A DNA stretch of 64,000 nucleotides, from contig NZ_JBBAYI010000004.1 in NCBI RefSeq assembly GCF_037153985.1, forward strand, positions 1-64,000, read 5' to 3'. The translations under genes were made by a program, and so were the position numbers. Numbering within the stretch: position 1 is the stretch's first letter; each line of letters opens with the position of its first letter. Origin of the DNA: Emticicia sp037153985 (lineage in GTDB: Bacteria; Bacteroidota; Bacteroidia; Cytophagales; Spirosomataceae). Shown one piece after another: positions 37,266 to 46,749 of the stretch. Under the pieces are notes generated by a model. The model was not told where the DNA came from, did no database searches, and was given only the letters and a program-made list of their open reading frames with translations.

Positions 37266-38009
37266 TTAATCCCCTTTGGGAGCAGGGGCTATTGTATGAT
37301 TAATAACAGATAAAACTACGTATAGAAATATAATGAGTGGAATTGCCAGAAATTGCAAAACCACCAGCAAAATTACAGAAAGAATTAGAAATATGTACTT
37401 GATTTTGTTATCAACCCACGAAAAATTTTTAAACTTCAAGGCAAACAACGGAATTTCGGACACCAGCAGGTAGCTCATCAGCACAGTATAGGCCAATAAA
37501 AATGTAGTATTCTGGATAATAAAGCCATAATTACTGTTAAAACTCAGAATCAGCGGGAACGATGCCACCACAAAAGCATTGGCAGGCGTAGGCACTCCAA
37601 TAAAAGAATCTGATTGCCGGGTATCTACATTGAATTTAGCCAACCGCAACGCAGAAAAAAGTGCCAGTATAAAACCTGTATAGGCCAGTGGCTTGAAACG
37701 AGCTGGCGAAGAAAAAACTTCGGCTAAAACCGAACTCTCAGCCAATGAAGCATCTAACAGATATACGAGCATGAAGGCAGGCAAAGCTCCAAAAGTAACC
37801 ATATCGGCCAGTGAATCAAGCTCTTTGCCAATAGCCGAGTGCTGTTTTAGCAAACGTGCTACGAAGCCATCAAGGAAATCAAGAATACCCGCTATAAAAA
37901 CAAGATATGACGCATAGGTAAGTTCGCCCTGAAAAACCAGAATAATCCCGAAGCACCCGCAAAGTAAATTGCCAAGTGTCATCAGGTTAGGAACAGTAAA
38001 AAGTTTCAT
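37266..38009 (-). CDS. pssA: CDP-diacylglycerol-serine O-phosphatidyltransferase
   Basis: This 247-residue membrane enzyme makes phosphatidylserine, the precursor of phosphatidylethanolamine. The CDP-alcohol phosphotransferase motif is complete: DGFVARLLKQHSAIGKELDSLAD (D-G-x2-A-R-x8-G-x3-D-x3-D). About seven hydrophobic segments follow or surround it. It is the first gene of a probable pssA-purS-membrane protein unit. Confidence 0.93.
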   Translation of the reverse strand: MKLFTVPNLMTLGNLLCGCFGIILVFQGELTYASYLVFIAGILDFLDGFVARLLKQHSAIGKELDSLADMVTFGALPAFMLVYLLDASLAESSVLAEVFSSPARFKPLAYTGFILALFSALRLAKFNVDTRQSDSFIGVPTPANAFVVASFPLILSFNSNYGFIIQNTTFLLAYTVLMSYLLVSEIPLFALKFKNFSWVDNKIKYIFLILSVILLVVLQFLAIPLIIFLYVVLSVINHTIAPAPKGD

Positions 38010-38308
38010 ACGTTGGTGCTTAGGTAATTATCATTTAATGGTCGAAAATTACAATATTCTATCAATATTATTTCAGCTACTTATCAAGTATTATTTCAAA
38101 CACAGCTTTTGGTAGCTAACACAAATACCAGTATAAATAAAACCAATAGTGCTATACCTATAAATATAGCCATCATCTGTAAGGTTCTTGCGCGTATGAG
38201 CTCTCTTAACAAACGAGTATATCATCTAGATAAGCAACACTCCCATATAAATGCAGATACCAGATAATAGCAAACGCAAAATTTTTATAAATAGGCAATA
38301 CAGCCCTA
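38010..38308. other. Intergenic
   Basis: No gene is seen here. With the terminator that follows, the gap between pssA and the acetyltransferase is about 360 bases. Confidence 0.4.
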
Positions 38309-38340
38309 CAAAAAAGCCCTGTTCTTCCGAACAAGGCCCT
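38309..38340 (-). terminator. Terminator of the GNAT gene
   Basis: On the minus strand GCCTTGTTC pairs with GAACAGGGC (one G-T pair) around a four-base loop and runs into six T residues. Confidence 0.75.
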
Positions 38341-38369
38341 GAGTTATTCTATAATACCATTAATAGTGT

Positions 38370-39098
38370 CTATAATTCCACTAATTCCTTTGCGGCTGCC
38401 AGTTTTTTTTTTCTGCGCTCTTCACGTCTCAACAGAATTCTCTGTTTAAAACTCATCCAACGTTCATACAAAGGCAGCTCTTTCAGAAAATCCCAGTTTT
38501 CATCTTTTTTACCTTCATCTTCTTTCTTCTTTGCCTCAACAGGGTCGAACAACATACCCGTACACAAACAATGCTTACGGTTAGTACGCGTCAGAATATC
38601 GTAGTTTACACAGCTCGAGCAACCTTTCCAGAAGGCATCATCGGCTGGTAACTCGCTGAAAGTAGTTGGCTCATACCCCAAATCCGAGTTGATTTTCATC
38701 ACGGCCAGGCTTGTGGTTAAACCAATAATTTTTGCGTCGGGGTATTTCTTGCGTGATAACTCAAAGGCTTTTTGTTTAATACGCGTAGCAATACCACTCT
38801 TACGGTAGTCGGGGCTTACAATCAGACCCGAATTTGCCACAAACTTGCCGTGTTCCCAAGTTTCAATGTAGCAAAAGCCTACCCACTTACCTGTTTTGGT
38901 TAAGGCAATAACGGCCTTACCTTCACGCATTTTTTCACGCAAATAATCAGGAGAACGTTTGGCAATCCCTGTACCACGGGCTTTAGCACTCTCTGCCATC
39001 TCTTCACAAATAGTTTCTGCTAAATCGTAGTGGCTTTCGTTAGCTATTTGTACAATATATTGGTCGTCGGAAGTTATATCTGTGTTATTCATCGTCAT
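38370..39098 (-). CDS. GNAT-family N-acetyltransferase
   Basis: This 242-residue protein has a GNAT core (VGFCYIETWEHGKFVANSGLIVSPDYRKSGIATRI, the acetyl-CoA loop) and a C-terminal extension. The block DAFWKGCSSCVNYDIL with KHCLCTG has four cysteines that may bind zinc. This form, with MKINSDLGYEPTTFSEL, is the one I associate with the arginine pathway of Bacteroidota, where it is thought to acylate glutamate; no arg gene is beside it here. The last 40 residues are basic. The start may also be M3. Confidence 0.7.
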   Translation of the reverse strand: MTMNNTDITSDDQYIVQIANESHYDLAETICEEMAESAKARGTGIAKRSPDYLREKMREGKAVIALTKTGKWVGFCYIETWEHGKFVANSGLIVSPDYRKSGIATRIKQKAFELSRKKYPDAKIIGLTTSLAVMKINSDLGYEPTTFSELPADDAFWKGCSSCVNYDILTRTNRKHCLCTGMLFDPVEAKKKEDEGKKDENWDFLKELPLYERWMSFKQRILLRREERRKKKLAAAKELVEL

Positions 39099-39380
39099 TT
39101 TTTGGGCTTTCCCACAAACGGAGACGCTGTATCCTAAAGATTGTTAAATAATGAAAATAAGAAAAAAAATGAAGCGAGGGGGTGTTTTACCACGCAGGCA
39201 AAACGGTTACAGTCGAGTCCTTTCGGACCTGACAAATCGAACGGGCGTTATGGGAAGACGAATGTTCATTTGCTTTTAAAAAACAGGATACAAAGATGTT
39301 AGGTTTTAAATTTATATCCAAAATATAAGCCTAATATTTTTGTTTGCCCATGAATAACGATACACCCCATGATTTAGTTC

Positions 39381-40052
39381 ATGAGTTGCAAAAAATTAAT
39401 ACCTTTGAAAAAAAATTTAATATCCTTGAACACTCGATTAGCCTCTTTTCTATCAGTTGCGTTGCATCCGTTGTTAATGCCAACTTTTCTGTTTGTTATT
39501 CTGTTTTTTCTGGCTCCTATTCCGCTGGGTGTCGAGGGGCTGGCCCCTACTTTTAAATGGGTAGTGCTGGGTTTTGTGTTTATTTATACATTTGCTATTC
39601 CGGCATACATTATTTATATGCTCAAACGCTGGGGTATTATCAGCAGTCTTAATTTATCTTACCTACCCGAACGCCGCATTCCTTACTTTCTTACGGCGGC
39701 TATTTATGCTGTTCTGGGGTATTTTCTCTATAACAAAAACTCAAGCCTTTTTGCTTGTGCTTATATCCTCTGGAGTATCACGCTGGTTATTCTGTTTGTG
39801 GCTATTATCAGCCTTTGGTGGCAAATAAGTGCCCATGCCGCGGGCATAGGCGGTATTATAGGCGCGTTGGCGGGTATCATGATTAAATTCGGTGAAACAG
39901 GTCTTTTTATTCCTCTTTTATGTTCAATGGTGTTGGCGGGTTATGTGTTATCGGCCCGTTTACAACTCAATGCCCACACCCCCCGGCAAGCATGGGCGGG
40001 GCTTATACTGGGCATTATATTAAGTCTGCAATCGGTAGCTTATTTTTTTTGA
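39381..40052 (+). CDS. Integral membrane protein, PAP2-like
   Basis: This 223-residue protein has six or seven hydrophobic segments and several histidines near the membrane (ALHPLLMPT, SAHAAGIGGIIGAL). The SAHAAGI region and size resemble short PAP2-related membrane proteins of Bacteroidota, but the full phosphatase signature is not seen, so enzymatic activity is doubtful. An overlapping frame at 39344 is not supported. It lies 78 bases before the sigma-factor gene. Confidence 0.55.
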   Translation: MSCKKLIPLKKNLISLNTRLASFLSVALHPLLMPTFLFVILFFLAPIPLGVEGLAPTFKWVVLGFVFIYTFAIPAYIIYMLKRWGIISSLNLSYLPERRIPYFLTAAIYAVLGYFLYNKNSSLFACAYILWSITLVILFVAIISLWWQISAHAAGIGGIIGALAGIMIKFGETGLFIPLLCSMVLAGYVLSARLQLNAHTPRQAWAGLILGIILSLQSVAYFF

Positions 40053-40130
40053 CAGTATAAGTGCTTCATTATTAATGTTTTATGGTAAATTCGTGAAAAA
40101 TGTTGTAACATTCGTGCAACATTTGGTTTT

Positions 40131-40751
40131 GTGTTGTGTCTTTTATTTGAAACCATAAAACAGCATACCCCTCTGACGAACACAGTATTTATTAACAAGC
40201 ATGCCGACCTTGTCGAGCAATGTAAACGCGGCGAAAGTAAAGCGCAATACGAACTGTATAAGCATTACTCAAAGGCCATGTTTAGTGTCTGTATGCGGAT
40301 ATTGAATCATGTCGGCGAAGCAGAAGATGTATTGCAGGAGGCATTTATTGATGCCTTTGCCAAAATAAAGGATTTCAGGCAGCAATCAACTTTTGGGGTA
40401 TGGCTTAAGCAGATAGTTGTTAACAAAGCCATTAATCAGCTAAGAGCCAGACGCGTAGAACTGGTAAATATTGACGACTATGATTTTGGGGGAGATGAAT
40501 ACGATGTAGCCGATTACGACGAGTCAGAGTCTTATTCAGACACCGACATGAAGTATGAAGTAGAGCGTATCCGCAGGGCAATGGAACAACTGCCCGAAGG
40601 CTTTAGAGTAGTGCTTTCTTTGTATCTGTTTGAAGGATACGACCACGAAGAGATTGGGAATATACTGGGTATCAGCGAAACAACGTCGCGTACGCAATAT
40701 ATGCGGGCCAAAAAAAGGCTGTTAGAAATCGTAAAAGGACAGTTATTCTGA
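40131..40751 (+). CDS. ECF RNA polymerase sigma factor
   Basis: This 206-residue protein has sigma region 2 (QYELYKHYSKAMFSVCMRIL, EDVLQEAFIDAFAKIKDFRQQSTFGVWLKQIVVNKAIN) and region 4 (MEQLPEGFRVVLSLYLFEGYDHEEIGNILGISETTSRTQYMRAKKRLL). The start is uncertain: GTG 40131 opens the frame and no ATG precedes the conserved part. It is followed by an anti-sigma-like membrane protein and a secreted beta-rich protein, an arrangement typical of envelope-responsive regulation. An acidic linker separates regions 2 and 4. Confidence 0.88.
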   Translation: MLCLLFETIKQHTPLTNTVFINKHADLVEQCKRGESKAQYELYKHYSKAMFSVCMRILNHVGEAEDVLQEAFIDAFAKIKDFRQQSTFGVWLKQIVVNKAINQLRARRVELVNIDDYDFGGDEYDVADYDESESYSDTDMKYEVERIRRAMEQLPEGFRVVLSLYLFEGYDHEEIGNILGISETTSRTQYMRAKKRLLEIVKGQLF

Positions 40752-40841
40752 AACTAAACTAAAGTAAATGGCCTGTATGCAGGCAATTTACAAACCTGAA
40801 AATAAGTATATCAATTAAATACCCCGCAAGGGCTGAGTGAT

Positions 40842-41423
40842 ATGAAAGACCGTTTAGAAAGATTTGTGAGAGATAACCGTGAAGATTTTGATAGCTACGA
40901 GCCATCAAAAGACTTATGGAAAAAAATTGAGGCGGAAGTAGCTAAACAACAACCACAAGGCAAACGCCTCAATGGCAAAGTAGTAAAGTTTGGCGGTGCA
41001 AAATGGAGGCTGGCTATTGCTGCAGGCATTGCCGTTTTGTTAACAGTAGGATACGGAGTAATAACTTATATGCAAATACCCGAAAACTTTACGGGTATTG
41101 ATGATGTGCCGCCGGCTTATACCAACACTTACGGAAAAGAGCTTGTGCAGTTTACCTCAACGGTAGAGCAGAAAAGAGAAGAGCTGAAAGCACTCGAAAA
41201 AGAAGACCCTCAGCTTTACCACCAGTTCGATGCCGAGTTACAGGCATTAGAAAAAAGTTACCAGAACCTGAAAGAAGCCCTACCGCAAAATCCGAATCAG
41301 GAAGACTTGCTGAAGGCAATGGTACAAAATTTAAGTATGCAGATCGATCTGTTAAACCAACAGTTACAAATAATTCAAAAAATTAAAGAAATTAAAAATG
41401 GAAAAACTAAAACGATGGTGTAG
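40842..41423 (+). CDS. Putative anti-sigma factor
   Basis: This 193-residue protein has a short N-terminal cytoplasmic part (RLERFVRDNREDFDSYEPSKDLWKKI), one membrane segment (LAIAAGIAVLLTVGYGVITYM) and a helical periplasmic part with coiled-coil character (ELKALEKEDPQLYHQFDAEL). The layout fits an anti-sigma factor for the ECF sigma upstream, but no known anti-sigma domain is clear. It overlaps the next gene by 26 bases. Confidence 0.65.
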   Translation: MKDRLERFVRDNREDFDSYEPSKDLWKKIEAEVAKQQPQGKRLNGKVVKFGGAKWRLAIAAGIAVLLTVGYGVITYMQIPENFTGIDDVPPAYTNTYGKELVQFTSTVEQKREELKALEKEDPQLYHQFDAELQALEKSYQNLKEALPQNPNQEDLLKAMVQNLSMQIDLLNQQLQIIQKIKEIKNGKTKTMV

Positions 41424-42480
41424 TACCTGCACCCGCATGAGGGGTGTATACTGGCTGCTACTACTGCTGACTTACGTGCCAGCTTTTGCACACGATGATG
41501 ATAATCAGGTTGAAAAAAAGAAAACTGTCAGTTTTTCGTATCCGGTAAGCTCAGCTGATAAAATCTCGCTCAATAACCAGTTTGGCGATATAAAAGTGAG
41601 CTTCTGGGATAAAAAAGAAGTACGCGTCGAGATATTCATCATCGCCAATGCGTCGTCTGAAGAAAGAGCGACCGACTTTATTAACACGGTTAATGTTTCT
41701 GGCAAAAAAGAAGAAGGCATGGTGTTTGTAAAAACCAACATCGAACGGTCGTCGAACAGAAACTGGAGCAACAAAGGTGATAAACATTCGCTAAAGATTG
41801 ATTACGCCGTTTTTATGCCTAAATCGAATGCACTTCAGGTAAAAAACTCTTTCGGCAACGTATACCTGCCTACTTTTAGCACCCCTCTGAGGGTTGACCA
41901 GAGCTATGGCAAGCTCGTAACCGAAGATATTTTAACACCTGAGGCCGACATTAATCTGGCTTTCTGCCCAAATTCCTATATTAAATCAATGGTAGGAGGC
42001 AGGCTAAAGGCTTCGTATTCGGGTATTAAAATGGAAAAAGCCGACGACTTCGATTTTAATAACAGCTTTGGCGACATTAGTATTAAAGAAGTGGGCAAAA
42101 TCGATGCAAAAATCAGCTATTCGAGCGGGAGCATAGGTTTACTGAAAGAATCAGGCAATCTTAAACTCGATTTCTCAGGCGATTTTAAACTCGGAAGCCT
42201 CGGCAGAAACGTAAAAGAGCTTGACATCAAAGCTAATTATTCGCCAGTGGCTTTAGATTTAGACGATAACGTAACTTACGATTTCGATGTAAAAGCACAT
42301 TACGGAGATTTCGAGTATCCGAAAGATAAAGGCATTTCGTTTTCGAGAAATACCGAAACCGAGAAGAAAAACAGTTACTCTTTCAACCCTACCAAGTATT
42401 ATTCGGGTAAAGTAGGGAAGGGGTCGTCGAATTGCAAGATTACAGTAGACAGTAATTTTAGCACTGTAAAACTTAAATAA
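41398..42480 (+). CDS. Secreted DUF4097-like adhesin
   Basis: This 360-residue protein has a long signal peptide (VYWLLLLLTYVPAFA). The body is made of repeated beta-strand units resembling the DUF4097 right-handed helix (ISLNNQFGDIKVSFW, LQVKNSFGNVYLP, FDFNNSFGDISIKEVG). Such proteins are surface-exposed but have no assigned chemistry. It overlaps the anti-sigma gene by 26 bases and is probably the output or sensed part of the same unit. A terminator follows. Confidence 0.7.
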   Translation: MEKLKRWCSTCTRMRGVYWLLLLLTYVPAFAHDDDNQVEKKKTVSFSYPVSSADKISLNNQFGDIKVSFWDKKEVRVEIFIIANASSEERATDFINTVNVSGKKEEGMVFVKTNIERSSNRNWSNKGDKHSLKIDYAVFMPKSNALQVKNSFGNVYLPTFSTPLRVDQSYGKLVTEDILTPEADINLAFCPNSYIKSMVGGRLKASYSGIKMEKADDFDFNNSFGDISIKEVGKIDAKISYSSGSIGLLKESGNLKLDFSGDFKLGSLGRNVKELDIKANYSPVALDLDDNVTYDFDVKAHYGDFEYPKDKGISFSRNTETEKKNSYSFNPTKYYSGKVGKGSSNCKITVDSNFSTVKLK

Positions 42481-42500
42481 ATTAAAGTGTTCAAAACTCA

Positions 42501-42534
42501 AAAAGGATAGGCTCTGTTGAGCCTGTCCTTTTTT
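42501..42534 (+). terminator. Terminator of the ECF unit
   Basis: AAAAGGATAGGCTC (42501-42514) pairs with GAGCCTGTCCTTTT (42519-42532, one wobble) around a four-base loop, with a T-run. Confidence 0.8.
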
Positions 42535-42598
42535 GTTTACAGGGTTAAGCGTTGGTACAGATTTTTGTAGTTTATTAGGTATATAAATACTTACTTCC

Positions 42599-43117
42599 AT
42601 GACAGAAAAAATACCATTGGTGATGGAGTCGCTAACCAGCAACCACGGCAAACGTACCGTAATTGAATCGACTTTGGCGGCAGGGGCAAGTGTGCCTTTG
42701 CATTTTCATACACAGTTCGACAAAACCTTTGAAGTGCTTGAGGGCGAAATCAGTATCCTGAACGAAACAACCGCAACAACCCTGAGGGCTGGCGAGTCGT
42801 TTACGATTGGTAAAGAGGTTGTTCATAGTTATGTAGTTGGCAATACAGAAGCCATTGTGAAAATTACCCTAGAGCCGGGTAATCTTTCGTTTGAAAACGC
42901 TATGAAACTCATTAACGGTATTCATCATGACGGTGAGTATGCCCGATTAAGCACCCTCGAAAACAATAACATGGTGTTTATGGCTATTATTGCCAAACTC
43001 ACCGACGCTCACTATATGGGCGAAGCCGGATCCACACTTGATACTTTTCTGCAAACTGAAGAAGGCAAACAAGTAATGTATATTCAGAACGAAATGATAG
43101 AAAAATACTGTGTCTGA
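42599..43117 (+). CDS. Cupin-domain protein
   Basis: This 172-residue protein has a cupin core: PLHFHTQFDKTFEVLEGEISIL and GESFTIGKEVVHSYVVGN carry the histidine and glutamate positions of the metal site. The C-terminal third is helical. The substrate cannot be told. It is transcribed alone after the ECF unit terminator. Confidence 0.7.
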   Translation: MTEKIPLVMESLTSNHGKRTVIESTLAAGASVPLHFHTQFDKTFEVLEGEISILNETTATTLRAGESFTIGKEVVHSYVVGNTEAIVKITLEPGNLSFENAMKLINGIHHDGEYARLSTLENNNMVFMAIIAKLTDAHYMGEAGSTLDTFLQTEEGKQVMYIQNEMIEKYCV

Positions 43118-43421
43118 TTGTGTCGGGGTGCTGTTGTGTCTCATCAAAACTATCGCTAACGATAGCGTGGCTCTTGTTGGGTATTCCAAGCAAAACCCTG
43201 AAACAAACCTTAACGCAAAAATATGAGCAGCTTTTGTTCGCTTAGCAAGCAGTTTAGTGTATTTTTGTCGTTAGTTGTGTGTGGCTGAAAAAATCCTTTC
43301 TTTACAAACCAAGTTCCATAATTACTTGCTGAAAATTGCTCGGAAATATGCTTGTTAATTGTTTCAACAAGGAAAAAACTATTGCCCGACAAATCAATCA
43401 TTATTTGATGTAACAATTACC
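43118..43421. other. Intergenic
   Basis: This stretch contains a small hairpin (CTATCG with CGATAG, about 43152-43168) and nothing else I can name. Confidence 0.4.
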
Positions 43422-44546
43422 ATGCGCCTCATTAATTTGTGTTTTATTACCCTTTTCTGTACCCTTTCGGCATTGGCTCAGAGCAAAAAAATGCTTGTAA
43501 AGTTTGTTTTTCCTTCTGAAAACACCCATAAGCCACGAATTTTCTACGAAAATGGTGTCGGTAATCAGGAGTTTATTTATCCCAGAAATACCACCGAAAC
43601 ACAGTTTACCTTAGAAACAGACTGTTTTCAGCCGTATCTGCGCATTTCGCTTTTAAGCACAGATATATTCAGAGAAGAAATGTTTGAGAACGACGAGAAT
43701 TTTTACACGGCCGAAAAAGTATCGGTCATGGAAATCATAACCAACCCCGATTCGTCCAGCAATGAAAAATACCTTTTTAAACTAACAGGTTTGGTCAAAG
43801 ATATTGGCTCAAGTGCCTACAAAAGTGCCATTAAAGAAGAGGTAGTCCGATTATTAGCCTTGCGTAATAACCCTGCAATATTCCAGAACGATTCTCTGCT
43901 GAAAGAAGCCAATGCTTTAGGGCGGCAGATAGATGAAAAAACACTACAACTGATACAGGCAAACAGCAACGATTTCTTTTATCAGCAACTGTTTTATTCA
44001 AAAATAGCCACTTTACATTATTATAAAAGCAAATCATATTTGCTCAGTTTCTTCACGAGCAATTTTAGTAAAAGTTTCAGGACTTCGTTTTACGGAGAAA
44101 AAATCCATGATGCTATTCTGGACCTCGAACTGGATTATAACTCAATAGCTCCCGATATTAGAAAGGTATCGCTCGATAAAAAACAGATAGACCTCAAAGA
44201 TTATCGACAGACCTACGTACTAATCAATTTCTGGGCAACATGGTGCAGGCCATGTGTGCAGGAAATACCAACGCTGAAACAACTCGTTGATGCGCACAAA
44301 GATAAAGTAACATTCATGATGGTGTCGTATGATGAGGATTACCAAACCCTGAAAAAGTTTATTAAAAACAATAACCTTAATGCTATTCATATCATTGATA
44401 ATGACAACAGCATTGGTGATATGTGGAAAGTAACAGCTATTCCGAAAACATTTTTGGTAAACAAAGAGGGCCGAATAATTTATAATTCTAATATTGACGA
44501 AGACGCAAATCTGGCAAAGCTAAAAAAGGTACTAGAGAAAATGTAA
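43422..44546 (+). CDS. TlpA-like exported thioredoxin
   Basis: This 374-residue protein starts at ATG 43422 with a signal peptide (MRLINLCFITLFCTLSALAQ). An N-terminal helical part of about 230 residues without a known name precedes a C-terminal thioredoxin domain with NFWATWCRPCVQEIP (cysteines 275 and 278) and AIPKTFLVN, the cis-proline region. It is of the AhpC/TSA or TlpA type found with sugar-utilisation or stress genes in Bacteroidota. It probably acts in the periplasm as a disulfide reductase. Confidence 0.78.
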   Translation: MRLINLCFITLFCTLSALAQSKKMLVKFVFPSENTHKPRIFYENGVGNQEFIYPRNTTETQFTLETDCFQPYLRISLLSTDIFREEMFENDENFYTAEKVSVMEIITNPDSSSNEKYLFKLTGLVKDIGSSAYKSAIKEEVVRLLALRNNPAIFQNDSLLKEANALGRQIDEKTLQLIQANSNDFFYQQLFYSKIATLHYYKSKSYLLSFFTSNFSKSFRTSFYGEKIHDAILDLELDYNSIAPDIRKVSLDKKQIDLKDYRQTYVLINFWATWCRPCVQEIPTLKQLVDAHKDKVTFMMVSYDEDYQTLKKFIKNNNLNAIHIIDNDNSIGDMWKVTAIPKTFLVNKEGRIIYNSNIDEDANLAKLKKVLEKM

Positions 44547-44705
44547 AATGCGGCTAGCGATGTTCTGAAACCAGTGTAGTAATCTGCGGAGGTAGTTCGT
44601 TCTCTTGCATAAAATTCAAAAAACAAGGTTTATTTCAACGAATAAGTAGTTTTCGTTATTTTTGTTTAACAAGCAATCGGTATAAGGCATTTCAATTTTT
44701 ATCTT

Positions 44706-45518
44706 ATGAGCCAGTTAAAAGACAGCGTTTTTATTGTAACAGGGGCGGCCTCTGGTATTGGCAGAGCTTTGGCTATACAAGCGGCAGCAGCCGGAGCCAA
44801 CGTAATAGCTACTGATATTAACGAGGCAGGGCTTAACGAAACCCTTAGCCAAGCACAAGGCAGAATTGAGAAATACCTGCTCGATGTTTCTGACGCTGAG
44901 CAAATCATAAATTTTGCCGACACCATCATTAAAAAATATTTCCACGAACGCCTCATTCTGGTAAACAATGCCGGCGTAGCCTTGTTTTCTGGCAGTTTTC
45001 TTGAAACTTCACTCACAGACTTCGAGTGGTTGCTGAATATTAACCTTTGGGGCGTAGTAAGGCTAACAAAGGCTTTTCTGAGGCACATGGTAAAACAGAA
45101 TCAGGGGCATATCGTAAATATATCAAGCATTTTTGGCATTGTCGGAATGCCCAATAATTCGGCTTATGCTACGGCCAAATTCGGAGTAAAAGGCTTTTCA
45201 GATGTGCTAAAAGTAGAACTGCTGCGCACCAATATAAAAATATCGACCGTACACCCGGGCGGTATCAGAACAGGTATTGCGCGCAACTCTCGCTTAGGGC
45301 ATACCAAAAATAACGCCGAAGGTAAAAAAGCTATCGAGACTTTTGAAAAAGCTGTACTGAAATTATCGCCCGAAGCCGCCGCGGCTATTATACTGAAAGG
45401 TATTGAGCAGAACAAAGCAAGAATTCTGGTAGGAAAAGATGCCAGAACCTTCGATATAATTGCCCGCTTGTTTCCGAACAACTATCATAAAGTTCTGGCG
45501 AAGATATTCAAATTCTAA
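44706..45518 (+). CDS. SDR-family oxidoreductase
   Basis: This 270-residue short-chain dehydrogenase has the NAD(P) motif TGAASGIG at 12-19, NNAG at 87-90, the catalytic serine block NISS at 138-141 and YATAK at 154-158. After these comes VHPGGIRTGIA. The substrate is unknown; the C-terminal region resembles the acyl/sterol-type SDRs of Bacteroidota. A promoter-like TATTTTTG lies at 44657-44664. It converges with the next gene. Confidence 0.85.
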   Translation: MSQLKDSVFIVTGAASGIGRALAIQAAAAGANVIATDINEAGLNETLSQAQGRIEKYLLDVSDAEQIINFADTIIKKYFHERLILVNNAGVALFSGSFLETSLTDFEWLLNINLWGVVRLTKAFLRHMVKQNQGHIVNISSIFGIVGMPNNSAYATAKFGVKGFSDVLKVELLRTNIKISTVHPGGIRTGIARNSRLGHTKNNAEGKKAIETFEKAVLKLSPEAAAAIILKGIEQNKARILVGKDARTFDIIARLFPNNYHKVLAKIFKF

Positions 45519-45541
45519 CCAAGCCAACAAATAGTTTTAGC

Positions 45542-46699
45542 TTAGCGGTGGGCCACCAGATTAGTGGGTTTATCCAGCGACTTCTTAAGTACATATTGGG
45601 CTACGACAGGGAAGTGGTCTGAAATCTTGATGCCCGACATCGTCTGACACGATTGCACCTTCCAGTCGGAACTAAAAAACTGTTGGTCAATTCTTACCCA
45701 GTAGGGGTGCCTGTTAAGGGTAAATCCTAAGCCTTGCCCAGCTTCTTCAAAGGCATTTTTAAAACTAAGGCTTAACTTTCCGTAAGTATAGCCAAAGGGT
45801 ATCTCGTTGAAATCGCCACAGATAATAACCGGATATTTGCTACCCGATACGTATGATTCAACCTCTTTAATTTGCTCATGGCGTGCCTCAAACCCCTCTT
45901 TCAGGCGGCGGAAGGTATCATAAACCTCAAATGCAAATGCTTTTATATTACCACTTTTTAAGGCATCGGTAGCCTGATTAATACGCACGCCCATCGACCA
46001 CAAATGTACGTTCACTATCCGAACGGTATCTTGTTCATAAGCAATATCGGCGCAGATAAAGCCATTAATGTTCGGTTGCCCTTTGCGGTCCCATATCTGG
46101 CTGTATTGGTTTACAATCGGGTACTGCGAAAACAAAGCCAACCCTATGTGCCTGTTGTGTTCAAATGGTGTAAGTTTTACCAGCTTATTGTTGTATTGGG
46201 TTTCAATGTTATCATTAGCCGAATATTCCTGAAAACAGGCAATATCAGCCTTGAGTGAGGGCCAGTTTACGGCATTGGCGTTGTCTTCGCCAAAGCTCTC
46301 GCTATTAAAACTTAACACCTTTAGCGCAGGTGCATCAGTAAATGTTGTTTTGCCATTGCCTATACCTACCATGCGTTTAATAATCGGGAAGGTCATCAGC
46401 ACCCATATTAAACCCACCGAAGCTATCAGTTTCTGATTTTTATAGAGCAAGTAGCAACTAGCTATTAGCCCTACCAGAATAGCCACGGGTAGGCTCATCA
46501 TAATAAAGCCTGTTAGCCAGTGGTCAAATATAGGATAATAACAAAAGGCCATAGCCATAAACAGGTAGCCCAGTGCTACATAAGAGCGTGGAAACTTCCT
46601 GAAAGCCCTGATACTTACTTTCAACCCCGCCATGGCTATTTCTCCGAAAGTCTGGAGCATAGCCAACACAAATATTTTAAATCCATGCAGTAAGACCAT
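45542..46699 (-). CDS. Endonuclease/exonuclease/phosphatase family membrane protein
   Basis: This 385-residue protein has three N-terminal membrane segments (YVALGYLFMAMAFCYYPIF, FIMMSLPVAILVGLIASCYLL, ASVGLIWVLMTF) followed by an EEP domain: LKVLSFNSESFG, IACFQEY, VNVHLW, VIICGDFNEIPFGYTYG and the final SDHFPVVAQY. All catalytic boxes are present. The membrane placement suggests a phosphodiesterase facing the periplasm. The start may be M14 as well. Confidence 0.8.
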   Translation of the reverse strand: MVLLHGFKIFVLAMLQTFGEIAMAGLKVSIRAFRKFPRSYVALGYLFMAMAFCYYPIFDHWLTGFIMMSLPVAILVGLIASCYLLYKNQKLIASVGLIWVLMTFPIIKRMVGIGNGKTTFTDAPALKVLSFNSESFGEDNANAVNWPSLKADIACFQEYSANDNIETQYNNKLVKLTPFEHNRHIGLALFSQYPIVNQYSQIWDRKGQPNINGFICADIAYEQDTVRIVNVHLWSMGVRINQATDALKSGNIKAFAFEVYDTFRRLKEGFEARHEQIKEVESYVSGSKYPVIICGDFNEIPFGYTYGKLSLSFKNAFEEAGQGLGFTLNRHPYWVRIDQQFFSSDWKVQSCQTMSGIKISDHFPVVAQYVLKKSLDKPTNLVAHR

Positions 46700-46749
46700 C
46701 TTTTAATACATTTTAGTGGTAGTAATTATCTGAACAGCAGTGCAAAAAC

